Assembly (NCBI GenBank): GCA_964632995.1
Contig: CAZWDL010000043.1
Coordinates: 1 to 50,830, forward strand
Length of the DNA stretch: 50,830 nt
Direction of reading: 5' to 3'
From: CAZWDL01 sp964632995
Lineage (GTDB): Bacteria; Bacteroidota; Bacteroidia; Chitinophagales; Saprospiraceae
Shown here: in pieces, positions 16,741 through 25,186 of the stretch
Layout of the letters: each line of letters opens with the position of its first letter
Numbering within the stretch: position 1 is the stretch's first letter
Made by a program: the position numbers and the translations under genes
Notes under the pieces: generated by a model
What the model was told of the DNA's origin: nothing
Databases searched by the model: none
Seen by the model: the letters and a program-made list of their open reading frames with translations, nothing else

Positions 16741-18405
16741 ATGAAAAACTATCCCCTGCTCATCATTCTCGGTTTGTGGTGCAGCACCTGCACACAGACT
16801 GAAAGGCAAAGCATCCCCGTCGTTCCGCAATGGAATACCCACGAAATAGTAATGATTACCGAACAGCAGTACGAGAATCCCTATACGGATGTGGACGTAT
16901 GGGCCGTCTTTAAGAACCAGCAGGGTGATTCCCTGCTCCGGCCTGCCTTCTGGGATGGGCGCGGCGTGTGGAAGGTACGCTTTGCTCCGCCCGACAGCGA
17001 CGGCGTCTGGACCTGGCAAAGCTTTGCTTCCGACGAAGACAATGCAGACCTGCACGGCCGCAGCGGCAAATTGTTCTCTTCACCCTACGAGGGCGAGAAC
17101 CATTTACTACAACACGGCCTGCTGACTATGTCGGATGGTAAACGGAATGTAATTCATCACGACGGACACCCCTTCCTGCTGGTCGGCGATACGCCCTGGG
17201 CCATGCCCTTCCGCGCGACGATAGAACAGGCCGAAGCCTACGCCCGGAACCGGCAGCAAAAGGGCTTTAACGCCGCCCTGCTGATGAGCGTGCAACCCGA
17301 CCAGGAAGCAGAAGGCCCCAACGAAAGGGATACCCCACAGGGATTTGTCCGGGGTTTTAACGACCTGGCGGAAGGACATATCAATGAACTCGTCCCCTCC
17401 TATTTCCAATACTTCGATTCGCTGACGGCGGTACTGATCGACCACGAAATCGTTCCGGTATATCAACCCATCTTCCACGGCTTCGGATGGAAAGGTAAAT
17501 CCGTACTGGGCAATACCATTGTACCGGAAGAGTACGTCCGGTACTGCCAGTACCTGCTGGCCCGCTACGGCAGCCGCCCCGCCTTCTGGCTGCTGGCAGG
17601 CGACAATGGCGGTGACGATCCCGGTGTAGAAGAGAGCGGCATCATGATGGAGCAATGGGACGCCTACCGCCAACCGGCCGGTTTGCACTATAATCCCTGC
17701 GACGATTACGTAGCCGAATGGGCCGAAAACAATCCATTGAAGCACTGCATGCACTACAATAAGGTTCATCAGGCTGCGGACTGGCTCGATTTTCAATGGG
17801 CTCAAACCGGTCATGACGGCGAACACCAGTATCACAAGGTGGCGCGCATGTATGAAAACAGGCCCACCAAAGCGGCCGCCAACGGCGAACCCACTTACGA
17901 GGGGATGAACGACGGTAAAAACGGCCTGAGCTGGTGGCAGGGCGAAGAGGCTTGGATGCAGCTGATGTCGGGCGGCACTATGGGCGTCGTCTACGGCGCG
18001 GCCGGTCTTTGGCAGTGGAAAGTCACCCCCGACGAGAAAGGCTGGACCGCCTGGGCCAGCCAGCCCAAATCCTGGCGGCAGGCGTTGGAAATGGAAGGGG
18101 CCGAATACGTCGGCCGGCTACATAAAGCCTTCGAAGGCATGTCATTTGCCGATATGCAAAAAAGGCCGGATCTGACGGACGGCGAGCAGCCGCTGCTGGC
18201 CAAACCGGGGATATTTTACATTTCTTATCTCAATCAGGGCGGTTCCATAAGTATTGAAGGCGTCCCGGCGGGAATGCCCTACCGCTGGTATAATCCAAAA
18301 ACCGGGGTATTTCAAGAGGAAGGTAGCACGGGAAAAAACAGCACTTTTGAAGCACCGGATAGCAATCCGTGGGTACTGGTAATCGGGGAAAGAGGAAGTT
18401 CCTGA
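16741..18405 (+). CDS. DUF4038/DUF5060 glycoside hydrolase, GH140-like lipoprotein
   Basis: 554 residues. The N-terminus (LLIILGLWCSTC) is a lipoprotein-type signal. Residues about 30-110 form the DUF5060 Ig-like domain (VWAVFKNQQGDSLLRPAFWD; WKVRFAPPDSDGVWTW). From about 130 the DUF4038 (beta/alpha)8 barrel begins (HHDGHPFLLVGDTPWAMPF; RQQKGFNAALLMSVQPD) with acidic candidates in LAGDNGGDDPG and AANGEPTYEGMND. A collagen-binding-like beta domain closes the chain (GVPAGMPYRWYNPKTGVF). GH140 members remove apiose from pectic rhamnogalacturonan II; here the exact sugar is unproven. No polysaccharide-utilisation partners lie next to it. The last codons and stop lie inside the left arm of an inverted-repeat element. 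Confidence 0.85.
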   Translation: MKNYPLLIILGLWCSTCTQTERQSIPVVPQWNTHEIVMITEQQYENPYTDVDVWAVFKNQQGDSLLRPAFWDGRGVWKVRFAPPDSDGVWTWQSFASDEDNADLHGRSGKLFSSPYEGENHLLQHGLLTMSDGKRNVIHHDGHPFLLVGDTPWAMPFRATIEQAEAYARNRQQKGFNAALLMSVQPDQEAEGPNERDTPQGFVRGFNDLAEGHINELVPSYFQYFDSLTAVLIDHEIVPVYQPIFHGFGWKGKSVLGNTIVPEEYVRYCQYLLARYGSRPAFWLLAGDNGGDDPGVEESGIMMEQWDAYRQPAGLHYNPCDDYVAEWAENNPLKHCMHYNKVHQAADWLDFQWAQTGHDGEHQYHKVARMYENRPTKAAANGEPTYEGMNDGKNGLSWWQGEEAWMQLMSGGTMGVVYGAAGLWQWKVTPDEKGWTAWASQPKSWRQALEMEGAEYVGRLHKAFEGMSFADMQKRPDLTDGEQPLLAKPGIFYISYLNQGGSISIEGVPAGMPYRWYNPKTGVFQEEGSTGKNSTFEAPDSNPWVLVIGERGSS

Positions 18406-18500
18406 GTGCTTGAGTTCTTGATTGCTTACCCTCCCCGATCAAGCTTGATGAAGCGGAGAGGAGTGGCAAGAATTCAAACACTCAAACACTCAGAAACTCC
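18394..18500. repeat. Octamer-built inverted-repeat element 2
   Basis: The left arm (18394-18427) contains the 8-nt units TGAGTGCT, TGAGTTCT, TGATTGCT. The right arm (18468-18500), read on the minus strand, gives TGAGTGTT, TGAGTGTT, TGAATTCT after GGAGTTTC. The arms align over about 33 nt with few mismatches. The element fills the gap between the hydrolase and the M81 peptidase and overlaps the hydrolase stop codon. Confidence 0.7.
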
Positions 18501-18517
18501 AATATTTTTCCGATTTT

Positions 18518-20086
18518 ATGCGCAAAAACATGAAAAACCGACACCTTCCCTTTTTCCTGGCTGTTCTTTCCCTGATTTTTTACAGTTGTGCTTCCACCAC
18601 CGCGGAGGATGACTCCCCCTACCGCGTAGCCGTCATTCGGTACATGCATGAAACCTGTACCTTCTGTCCGGGTGGCGATACAGAAATCGAAGACTGGACC
18701 AGGGAACGCCCGCCGCTGCAGGGCGACGAAGTGCTGGAAGCCGGTTCCTACATCCGCGGTTTCGTCAGCCAGGCCAGGCAATTTGATGATATCGAGCTGA
18801 TCGGCATTACCTCGCCCTACGAGGTATTCGGCGGTTCTTCGCGCAGCTGGAATTCCAAGGAGAGCTTTGAGCACTTCATGAGATTGATGCTGGAAGACCT
18901 CAAGTCTAAAATGCCGGTGCAAGGCGTCCACCTGGGACTGCACGGCGCCATGGCGGTACGTGAAGTGCCTCGTCCGGAGGCCGAGATCGCCCGGCGCGTG
19001 CGCGAGCTGGTCGGTCCCGATGTTCCTATCACCGCTACCTTCGACCTGCACGGCAACGAAGATGGTGAGTTTCTGCGCTGGGCCGACGGCGCCTTCGTCA
19101 CCAAGCGCTATCCGCATTACGATGCCTACCTGCAGGGCGAGCGGGCGGCCCGCTACCTGCGGCAGTGCATGCGCGGAGAATACATGCCCACAACGGCTTC
19201 CCGCAAGCCGCCCGTCATCACCGCCACGGTCCTGCAGTGGACCGGTCAGTCGCCTTCCATGGACATCATTGAGCGGGCCCGCCGCTGGGAAGCCCGCGAG
19301 CCGGACGCCTTCGTGAGCGTCTTCTACGGCTATCCCTGGTCTGATGTCCCGGACGTAGGAGCCGCTGTACACGTCTTGACGAACAACGATCAGGAACTGG
19401 CCGACAGCATCGCCGACGATATGGCCGAATTTATCTGGCGGGTACGCGAGGATTTCGCCTCCGGTAAATATCCCATGCCGGAGGAAGCCGTCCGAAAAGC
19501 GAAGGCTGCGGTTGCTGCTGGTGAAACGCCAGTGGTTCTCGGTGATTATTCCGATCGCCCCGGCGACGCCACCTGGATTTTGCATCAGCTCCTCGAACAA
19601 AATGTCAACGGCGTGCTCTACGGCGCCCTTACTGATGCACCGGCGCTGGAAAAACTGGCGGAACAAGATGCACAGGCCGGCGACCCCTTCGATATGGAAG
19701 TCGGCGGCTACACAGGTCCACAGGCCGGTGAGCCCATCCGGATAACCGGTACTTTACGTTACTTTGGAAAATTCCGTTCCTACGAACGGGCCGCTGTCGT
19801 TGAATTCGGAGAGGGAAATATGCTGGTTATTACTCCGGCCTACACACAGATTACCTCACCGGAGCAACTGCGCTTCGGCCCGGTCAATCCGGACAACTAT
19901 CAGGTTTTCGTCACCAAATCTCGGGTACACTTCCGGCGAGGATTCGATGAGACGGGTTACGCCAAAACGATCCTCGTCGTCGATGCGCCGGGGCCCTGGG
20001 TGGGCACCACCCGCCTGGATGCGCTGGATTATCAGCACGCACCGATCGACCGGCTGTACCCCTTTGGTTCGCCGGATGAATTGTGA
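18518..20086 (+). CDS. M81-family metallopeptidase (MlrC-like) lipoprotein
   Basis: 522 residues. A lipoprotein signal (FFLAVLSLIFYSCAS) follows either Met1 or Met5 (18530). The body matches the M81/MlrC family: VAVIRYMHETCTFCPG at the N-terminus, VHLGLHGAMA, a metal-site DLHGNED near residue 175, the KRYPHYDAYLQGERAA segment, and VVLGDYSDRPGDATWIL that opens the C-terminal MlrC domain. MlrC was described in microcystin breakdown, but most relatives are uncharacterised amidohydrolase-like peptidases with other substrates. Export as a lipoprotein and the neighbouring secreted hydrolase fit scavenging in the envelope (inference). Confidence 0.85.
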   Translation: MRKNMKNRHLPFFLAVLSLIFYSCASTTAEDDSPYRVAVIRYMHETCTFCPGGDTEIEDWTRERPPLQGDEVLEAGSYIRGFVSQARQFDDIELIGITSPYEVFGGSSRSWNSKESFEHFMRLMLEDLKSKMPVQGVHLGLHGAMAVREVPRPEAEIARRVRELVGPDVPITATFDLHGNEDGEFLRWADGAFVTKRYPHYDAYLQGERAARYLRQCMRGEYMPTTASRKPPVITATVLQWTGQSPSMDIIERARRWEAREPDAFVSVFYGYPWSDVPDVGAAVHVLTNNDQELADSIADDMAEFIWRVREDFASGKYPMPEEAVRKAKAAVAAGETPVVLGDYSDRPGDATWILHQLLEQNVNGVLYGALTDAPALEKLAEQDAQAGDPFDMEVGGYTGPQAGEPIRITGTLRYFGKFRSYERAAVVEFGEGNMLVITPAYTQITSPEQLRFGPVNPDNYQVFVTKSRVHFRRGFDETGYAKTILVVDAPGPWVGTTRLDALDYQHAPIDRLYPFGSPDEL

Positions 20087-20464
20087 CACGAGCTTTTTTA
20101 GCCACGAGCGATTAAGAGCTCGTCGCTTAATATAGGCTGAGGTAAATCGCAGAGATTGCCGAGGCCTTCGCCCTGGTGGCCTGGGGGGAGAGCCGCCCGC
20201 CGCCGGCTCTTGAGGGGGGGCTCGGCTATCGCTTTGCTGAGGAGCCGCTCTGATAGTCTCTGAATATATTTGCAAATCAGTTCTTGATCATCGGCACCTG
20301 CTGGGAGGAACACTCCCGGCCCTGGAGCGGATACTTTTCCCCGAAGTTCTAATACGTGAGTTATTGTCAATAAACTTATCCCGAGCCACCGATCAATACG
20401 GCAATTTGTCATATGGCTTATGAAATAGATAAAATAAAGTCTTAGAAGCAATTTACGGGCTAAC

Positions 20465-20497
20465 AGAACTGCCAGATTTCAGAAATCTGGCAGTTCT
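20465..20497. repeat. 15-bp perfect palindrome in the M81-haloperoxidase gap
   Basis: agaactgccagattt (20465-20479) and aaatctggcagttct (20483-20497) pair perfectly around a 3-nt loop. A sister copy with C/G substitutions lies at 22204-22228, so the two bracket the haloperoxidase gene. The rest of the 528-nt gap 20087-20614 holds G-rich stretches (near 20180-20250) and no gene I can support. Confidence 0.7.
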
Positions 20498-20614
20498 ACA
20501 ACCTCTTTGATTACTTACATGAGGCATTGCCGGGTTAATCCGGATTAAGCAGGAACCCGAGACCGGAAGACCTGAGGGACACAGGAGAGTCCCGGATACT
20601 CTACCTATCCCAGT

Positions 20615-22135
20615 CTATTTCGAATTAGCCCCCAGGGCTTGCTTTTTTCCACTTTCGGTCTCTTCCCCCAGGTGGTGTTGATAGAACTTCCACACCTCCC
20701 TGGCCACGTCGCGTCCCAGCTCCAGGCCGGCGATGTTATCGGCTTCGATGTGGTAGCCGCCCAGTACCCTGGACTTACCGGCCATATCCGCCGTTTCTGT
20801 GAAAGTCGGAAAATAGAGCGTTACCGTATCGCCCAGGTTGTTGGGTTCGGTCAATGCACCGGGGACCAGGTTGACCGATTCCCCGAAATAATCGTCACCG
20901 GTAAACAGTTTCAGGGCTTCGCCGCAGCCCCCGCTTACGGTACTGTGGCCGGAGGCGTAACTGGGGAACGGCGGACACAGGAAGGTCTCGGGGGAATAGG
21001 GCCGCCATTGCTGTCCTTTCATGTCCATCATGCCCTTGTCTGGGCCGCCCCAGGCTTTGATGACCTGATCCTGATAATACTCGTGCACCAGCGCATAGGG
21101 CCGGGCGTAGTCGTAGTGCATTTTGGAATCCCAGCAGGCGATAAAGGCGTCCATCGCGGTGACTTCGACGAGGAAATACATTTTCACATCCTCATCGAGG
21201 GTGTGATTATCCCGGCGGGAGACATCCTGGGCGAAGATCAACCAGTGGCCCGCCTGCTGAACCGACTTAGGACCGTCTCGCATGAATTCCACCAGCGCCT
21301 TCTGCTCGGGCGTAAGGTTAGCCTGCAGGTCAATGACCTCTTTCACTTCCCGGGTCAATTGCTCGGAACCGATCGCCGGCGGCGGGCCGGGGCGAAACTG
21401 ATCGGCGGATTGCAAGGCTATCGGCTCTACGTGCTGCCAGTAGGGCGTCAGGCAAGGAGGGGCGTACTTGCCGCCCTTCCCGTCGGAAAAGTACTTGGGT
21501 TGCCAGCGCTCGATATCGACATTTTCATCGGGCGAATTGACCGGCTGGTAGCCGCTGTAGTCGAAATAGGGTTCTCTATTGGAACCTTCTTCCTCCCCGT
21601 ACTGATTGGCGCCGTCGTTGCGGCGGGCCTCGATGACCGCCCGGGCAGCCAGGTTGCCAACGCCTGCCGGCGTGGAAGGATCGAGTGACTCATTGGCGGG
21701 GTCCATGCCCAGTTTGATCATGAAATTCCGGAACAGCAGGCTGTCGGAATAGTAATATTCCTTCATGGCCCCGTAAGCCGCGTAGCTGATCGCGATTTCC
21801 TTGTTCTTCAATGCATGCTCCTTAGCAGGTCGCCGGTCAACGTCTTTCAGATAAACGGGCATGGCGGTTTTGTCGTACCTCGACCAGGCATCGAACATAG
21901 AGACGAAGATCAACCCCAAAAACCGGGAAGTGATGGTGGGACGGGGATTGAAACGCTCGGTGTCATTCGCCGTGGCTTGCAAGGCCATGGCGCCCCACTG
22001 GTAAGCGACATTTTCGGCGCCCCTCAGCTCCGCTTTTTCTTCGCTTGCCGCTTTCATGGCGGAATGATTGACGCCACTGTTCTGACAAGCGGCCAACCAG
22101 ATCACTCCGAGTGTGAGTAGCAATTTCTTGATCAT
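20615..22135 (-). CDS. Vanadium-dependent haloperoxidase (PAP2-like) lipoprotein
   Basis: 506 residues from the ATG at 22135, which has a good Shine-Dalgarno (aaggag, 4 nt before) and starts a lipoprotein signal (MIKKLLLTLGVIWLAAC); upstream Mets at 22174 and 22159 lack both. The vanadate/phosphate site is complete: Lys and Arg in SKMHYDYARPY, PFPSYASGHSTVSG, and Arg plus His in KSRVLGGYHIEADN. A VCPO-type helical N-terminal domain precedes it (GLIFVSMFDAWSRYDKTAM). Such enzymes oxidise halides with H2O2, or act as acid phosphatases; which applies cannot be told here. The protein is predicted to face the periplasm or surface. It is monocistronic and bracketed by related palindromes. Confidence 0.88.
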   Translation of the reverse strand: MIKKLLLTLGVIWLAACQNSGVNHSAMKAASEEKAELRGAENVAYQWGAMALQATANDTERFNPRPTITSRFLGLIFVSMFDAWSRYDKTAMPVYLKDVDRRPAKEHALKNKEIAISYAAYGAMKEYYYSDSLLFRNFMIKLGMDPANESLDPSTPAGVGNLAARAVIEARRNDGANQYGEEEGSNREPYFDYSGYQPVNSPDENVDIERWQPKYFSDGKGGKYAPPCLTPYWQHVEPIALQSADQFRPGPPPAIGSEQLTREVKEVIDLQANLTPEQKALVEFMRDGPKSVQQAGHWLIFAQDVSRRDNHTLDEDVKMYFLVEVTAMDAFIACWDSKMHYDYARPYALVHEYYQDQVIKAWGGPDKGMMDMKGQQWRPYSPETFLCPPFPSYASGHSTVSGGCGEALKLFTGDDYFGESVNLVPGALTEPNNLGDTVTLYFPTFTETADMAGKSRVLGGYHIEADNIAGLELGRDVAREVWKFYQHHLGEETESGKKQALGANSK

Positions 22136-22203
22136 GACTCCTTGTTTATAGTTTCGCATATGGGTTTCTTTCACTTTTAACTACCTGTTTAGGTTCGTTA
22201 GAA

Positions 22204-22228
22204 CTGCCGGATTTTTAAAATCCGGCAG
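22204..22228. repeat. 12-bp perfect palindrome upstream of the haloperoxidase gene
   Basis: ctgccggatttt (22204-22215) and aaaatccggcag (22217-22228) pair with a single-base loop. The core ctgccRgattt and the flank gaactgcc match the palindrome at 20465-20497, so this looks like one dispersed repeat family. Confidence 0.65.
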
Positions 22229-22271
22229 GCAAACATACCCGATACCGAAGCCTGCAACTCTGTTGCGCCGG

Positions 22272-22403
22272 GCTTCTTCAATCCCAGACTCCATTCCGGA
22301 TTTCTTTGTTTCCTACGCCCAAGGTGTATGGCCCGAGCTCGATTGGACCATACAGTATATGATCAACGGGGCAAGCGGTTCCATCAAATATACCATTCCC
22401 TGA
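22272..22403 (+). pseudogene. Orphan coding fragment of unknown family
   Basis: About 43 codons read as plausible exported-protein sequence (DSIPDFFVSYAQGVWPELDW, then MINGASGSIKYTIP) and stop at a TGA. There is no start or signal. A second short frame just after it (STLAVANLTHDSSEE, VNVQLWDELERK) also looks coding. It is probably the debris of one or two genes; no family recognised. Confidence 0.35.
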
Positions 22404-22569
22404 GTTTTTATCCAACCAGCACCCTGGCAGTAGCCAACCTTACTCACGATTCCAGCGAAGAGGCCTTTTTTGTCGTCAACGTCCAGCTGTGGGATGAACT
22501 CGAACGTAAGTGTTGTAATCACATGCTCGTCGCCATAGGGTTTCCCCCCTATCAGGTAATAGAGCTCGG

Positions 22570-22671
22570 GATAAAGGGCACAATCTCTCCTCCACCCTCT
22601 GGATTGGAGACCTCGACAATGACGGCTACCTGGATATCATTCATTGTCACGGTGCCAATATCTGCGGCTGC
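22570..22671 (+). pseudogene. VCBS/FG-GAP repeat fragment
   Basis: A short frame encodes NLSSTLWIGDLDNDGYLDII, a typical FG-GAP/VCBS propeller blade with its calcium-binding DLDNDGYLD. It is too short to be a gene and has no start or stop of its own. A matching C-terminal piece of a VCBS-repeat protein lies at 23444-23719, so both may come from one destroyed gene. Confidence 0.6.
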
Positions 22672-22685
22672 GCTCCTCTATCGGT

Positions 22686-23101
22686 ATGAATTATGCTAAC
22701 GGAAGAAACTTCGACTTCGTACCCTCATTCCGCGATGGCGAATTCCACTTCGAGGACTTTGCCCGCCTGAGTGAAAGCCGCAATACCTTCTTCTCTCCGG
22801 TCTGGACCACAACGCTGAGTTTTGACAGAACCTTCGCCGGCGATCACAACTTCGGCGCCGTCATCGGGTACGAAGTACAGGACTTTACCACCTAATCCCT
22901 CAGCGGCTCCGGAATTAAACCCTTATCCGATAATATTAAGACGCCCGGTACCGTCGAAGACCAAAACCTGGGCGGAGGCGCCTTCGAAGACGGCTCATCT
23001 CCTATTTTGGCCGCCTCAACTACGACTACAAAGGCCGCTATCTGCTGCAGGCGGCGATTCGCCGTGACGGCTACTCCCGCTTCGGCCCCAACAACAAATG
23101 C
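22686..23101 (+). pseudogene. SusC/RagA-type TonB-dependent receptor fragment
   Basis: Barrel-domain sequence of a SusC-like receptor: FSPVWTTTLSFDRTFAGDHN and AVIGYEVQDFTT, then an in-frame TAA (22893), then SLSGSGIKPLSDNIKTPG in the same frame, and after a frameshift near 22990 the hallmark LISYFGRLNYDYKGRYLL with RRDGYSRFGPNNK. A real receptor is about 1000 residues; only about 135 remain, with one nonsense and one frameshift lesion. It runs straight into a SusD fragment. Confidence 0.75.
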
Positions 23102-23303
23102 GAAAGCCAAAGCGGAAACAGGCGATATCGGCGCTGCGTTGGATCTGGTCAACCAGGTTCGCCAGCGCCCCAGCGTTGATATACCGCCCTATCTCACTGT
23201 TGACTACCCATTCAGTAACACCGAGGAAGCTATTCAGGCTATTTACCACGAGAGAGATGAGCGGAAAGCAGCTTTCTTTTCCGGCTCAAGCTTTTTTAAA
23301 TAG
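23100..23303 (+). pseudogene. SusD/RagB lipoprotein fragment
   Basis: About 67 codons encode the C-terminal-half signature of SusD proteins: AALDLVNQVRQR, a variable loop, then NTEEAIQAIYHERDERKAAF, where intact proteins have a HERRVEL-type motif. The frame begins abruptly at the SusC remnant and ends at a TAG. No signal peptide or N-terminal TPR part survives. SusD normally follows SusC, so the order is kept although most of both genes is gone. Confidence 0.7.
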
Positions 23304-23331
23304 CATTATATTTGAAGACGATCGGATGGCT

Positions 23332-23441
23332 GTTGTCTTAAAGGGAAATCCTGATGATGAATAAACCCCTCTTCAGCGTGGCCTTTTACCAGCTCTCGCG
23401 GCGCCGTTGTCTTAAAGGGAAATCCTGATGATGAATAAACC
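23332..23441. repeat. 36-bp perfect direct repeat, two copies
   Basis: The 36 nt at 23332-23367, starting gttgtcttaaagggaa and ending gaataaacc, recur without change at 23406-23441. The period is 74 nt with 38 nt of different sequence between. It lies between the SusD and VCBS fragments and looks like a recent local duplication or slippage scar. Confidence 0.85.
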
Positions 23442-23443
23442 AG

Positions 23444-23719
23444 GATGGCCTTCCCGATATCCTGAACGCCGGTAATTTCCACGCCGCGGAAACTACACAA
23501 CTGGGCCGGCAGGATGCTTCCTACGGCAATATTTTAATCAATAAGGGGAATATGCAATTCGAATCCATCAATCCGCTGGCCGCCGGCTTTATAATGGACG
23601 GCGACGTGCGCAGCCTGGCGCAATTGCCGGCTGGCGCCGACAAAATTCTGATTTTAGGTGGAGTGTATAATGGTGAGCTTAAGGTTTTCCGGATGAGTAG
23701 GGAACAGCCGGAATTGTGA
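23444..23719 (+). pseudogene. C-terminal fragment of a VCBS-repeat protein
   Basis: About 91 codons to a TGA: DGLPDILNAGNFHAAE, then YGNILINKGNMQFESINP, DGDVRSLAQLPAG and ELKVFRMSREQPEL. This is the usual ending of large Bacteroidota VCBS-repeat proteins encoded beside SusC/SusD pairs. There is no start codon or signal; the 5' side is joined to the 36-bp repeat. The frame is intact in what remains, so truncation appears more recent here than in the SusC piece. Confidence 0.65.
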
Positions 23720-23726
23720 GAAAAGA

Positions 23727-23809
23727 TCATGGTCTCATGGCTTCATTGTCTGATAATCTCATGGTCCAAAAAACCGAAATTATAAAACAGTGAAGCCATT
23801 CCAACCATT
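23727..23809. repeat. Octamer-built inverted-repeat element 3
   Basis: Five consecutive 8-nt units, TCATGGTC, TCATGGCT, TCATTGTC, TGATAATC, TCATGGTC, occupy 23727-23766. The right arm (23776-23809), read on the minus strand, aligns with them over about 33 nt (AATGGCTTCACTG, TATAATTTC). The element starts 8 nt after the VCBS stop and ends just before the convergent msrB stop. Confidence 0.75.
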
Positions 23810-23815
23810 TCAGTA

Positions 23816-24277
23816 TTATTCCACCTCTTCCTCGGCTTCCACTTTCGTCAGCGAAACCGAATTCACGCAGTAGCGCAGGCCGCTGGGTCGAGGGCCATCG
23901 GGAAAAACGTGTCCGAGATGGGCGTCGCAGGTGTTGCATAAGATCTCCACACGCTGCATACCGAGAGCATTATCCATTTTGTACTTCACCGCATTTTCCT
24001 TCACCGGTTGGGTAAAGCTGGGCCATCCGGTGCCCGATTCAAATTTTTCGGAGGAGTCGAAGAGCAGCGTATTACAGCAGACACAGGCATATTTACCTGG
24101 TTCGAAGGCTTCACAGTACTCGCCGGTGAAAGGTCGCTCGGTACCATGCTGGCGCGTGACCCGATACTGTTCAGGTGTAAGTTGCTTGCGCCATTCTTCA
24201 TCGCTTTTCTCGACGCGACGACCGGGTTCGGGATTACCTTCTTTGGCGAAGCGGAGGAGGTCAGACCACTTTAGCAT
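23816..24277 (-). CDS. msrB: Peptide-methionine (R)-S-oxide reductase
   Basis: 153 residues, normal for stand-alone MsrB. It reduces methionine-R-sulfoxide in proteins, using a catalytic Cys recycled by thioredoxin. Seen in the sequence: LTPEQYRVTRQHGTERPF, two zinc CxxC-type sites (CVCC near residue 76, CNTCDAHLGH near 120), the SGTGWPSF motif, and the catalytic Cys in GLRYCVNSVSL near the C-terminus. There is no signal peptide, so it is cytoplasmic. The upstream gap to the zinc peptidase gene is about 50 nt on the same strand, so the two may be co-transcribed. A Glu-rich tail (EAEEEVE) ends the protein. Confidence 0.95.
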   Translation of the reverse strand: MLKWSDLLRFAKEGNPEPGRRVEKSDEEWRKQLTPEQYRVTRQHGTERPFTGEYCEAFEPGKYACVCCNTLLFDSSEKFESGTGWPSFTQPVKENAVKYKMDNALGMQRVEILCNTCDAHLGHVFPDGPRPSGLRYCVNSVSLTKVEAEEEVE

Positions 24278-24331
24278 AATTGTTGTTTTTATTTTTTACA
24301 ACAAGCAAACCAGTGAAGTGTTGCCGGCGCC

Positions 24332-25186
24332 TTACAACTCCTTCGCACTAAAGGTATCTCCCTGCGACAGATCCCCCGTTTTCAGCCCCCGGGAAAACCA
24401 GCGCATCCGCTGTTCGGAGGTTCCATGGGTGAAGGACTCGGGCACCACGTAGCCGCGCGATCGCTTCTGTATGCGGTCGTCACCGATAGCCTCTGCGGCC
24501 GTCATGGCTTCCTGAATATCGCCTTCTTCCAAGATGTTTTTCATTTCCTGCGCGTGGTGCGCCCAAACGCCGGCAAGAAAATCGGCCTGCAATTCCAGGC
24601 GAACCGACAGCTCGTTGTATTGCGCCTTGCTGATGCGGCCGCGCTGACGCTGGACCTGACCGGTGATACCCAGCAGATTTTGAACATGGTGCCCTACTTC
24701 ATGCGCGACGACATAAGCCATGGCGAAATCGCCCGGCGCCTGAAAGTAGTCGTTTAACTGTTTATAAAAACTCAGGTCAATATATAGTTTCTGATCGCCG
24801 GGACAGTAGAAGGGGCCGCTGGCGGCGCTGCTGAATCCGCAGGCCGACTGCACCTCCCCGTCAAAGAGAACGAGTACCGGATCGCGGTATTCCCGGTTGA
24901 GCTGCTCTGGGAAGAGTTTGCGCCACACATCTTCGGTATCCTTCAGCACCACCGATACAAAGCGGGCCAGCTCATCATCCGGGCGGGGTCCTGCCGGTGC
25001 TGAGCTCACCTGCTCAACGGCACCGCCGCCCAATTGCTGCATCAGGGCCAGGGGGTTTTCCCCCAGCAATAAGGCGATGACGAAAATAACTATGGTGCCG
25101 ATACCCAGCCCTCCGCCTACTTTGCGGGCCCTTCCGCCCCGCCGGTCTTCTACATTAGAACTTCCTTGCCGGTTTTGCCAACGCAT
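24332..25186 (-). CDS. Neutral zinc metallopeptidase, YpfJ family
   Basis: 284 residues from the ATG at 25186; the frame stays open to 25399, but family members begin with MRW followed by an Asn-Val-Glu-Asp-Arg-Arg-Gly motif, seen here as SSNVEDRRGG. One transmembrane helix lies near residues 26-45 (GTIVIFVIALLLGENP). The catalytic HEVGHHVQNLLG helix is near residue 165, with a third ligand probably the Glu in LELQADFLAGVWA. The globular part would face the periplasm. Function is poorly known; predicted peptidase. It probably heads a unit with msrB. Confidence 0.9.
   Translation of the reverse strand: MRWQNRQGSSNVEDRRGGRARKVGGGLGIGTIVIFVIALLLGENPLALMQQLGGGAVEQVSSAPAGPRPDDELARFVSVVLKDTEDVWRKLFPEQLNREYRDPVLVLFDGEVQSACGFSSAASGPFYCPGDQKLYIDLSFYKQLNDYFQAPGDFAMAYVVAHEVGHHVQNLLGITGQVQRQRGRISKAQYNELSVRLELQADFLAGVWAHHAQEMKNILEEGDIQEAMTAAEAIGDDRIQKRSRGYVVPESFTHGTSEQRMRWFSRGLKTGDLSQGDTFSAKEL

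Noticed and set aside
18482..19666. 394-codon open frame on the minus strand
   Set aside because: It lies fully antisense to the clear M81 peptidase gene; its protein has no family character and reflects codon bias of the real gene.
20098..20451. Possible 117-codon gene on the minus strand in the M81-haloperoxidase gap
   Set aside because: No signal, family motif or protein-like pattern; it spans G-rich low-complexity DNA.
20639..21688. 349-codon open frame on the plus strand
   Set aside because: Antisense shadow of the haloperoxidase gene, whose motifs are all on the other strand.
22644..22895. 83-codon ORF as an intact small gene
   Set aside because: It is the barrel part of a SusC receptor with a stop codon inside the fold and matching sequence after it in the same frame.
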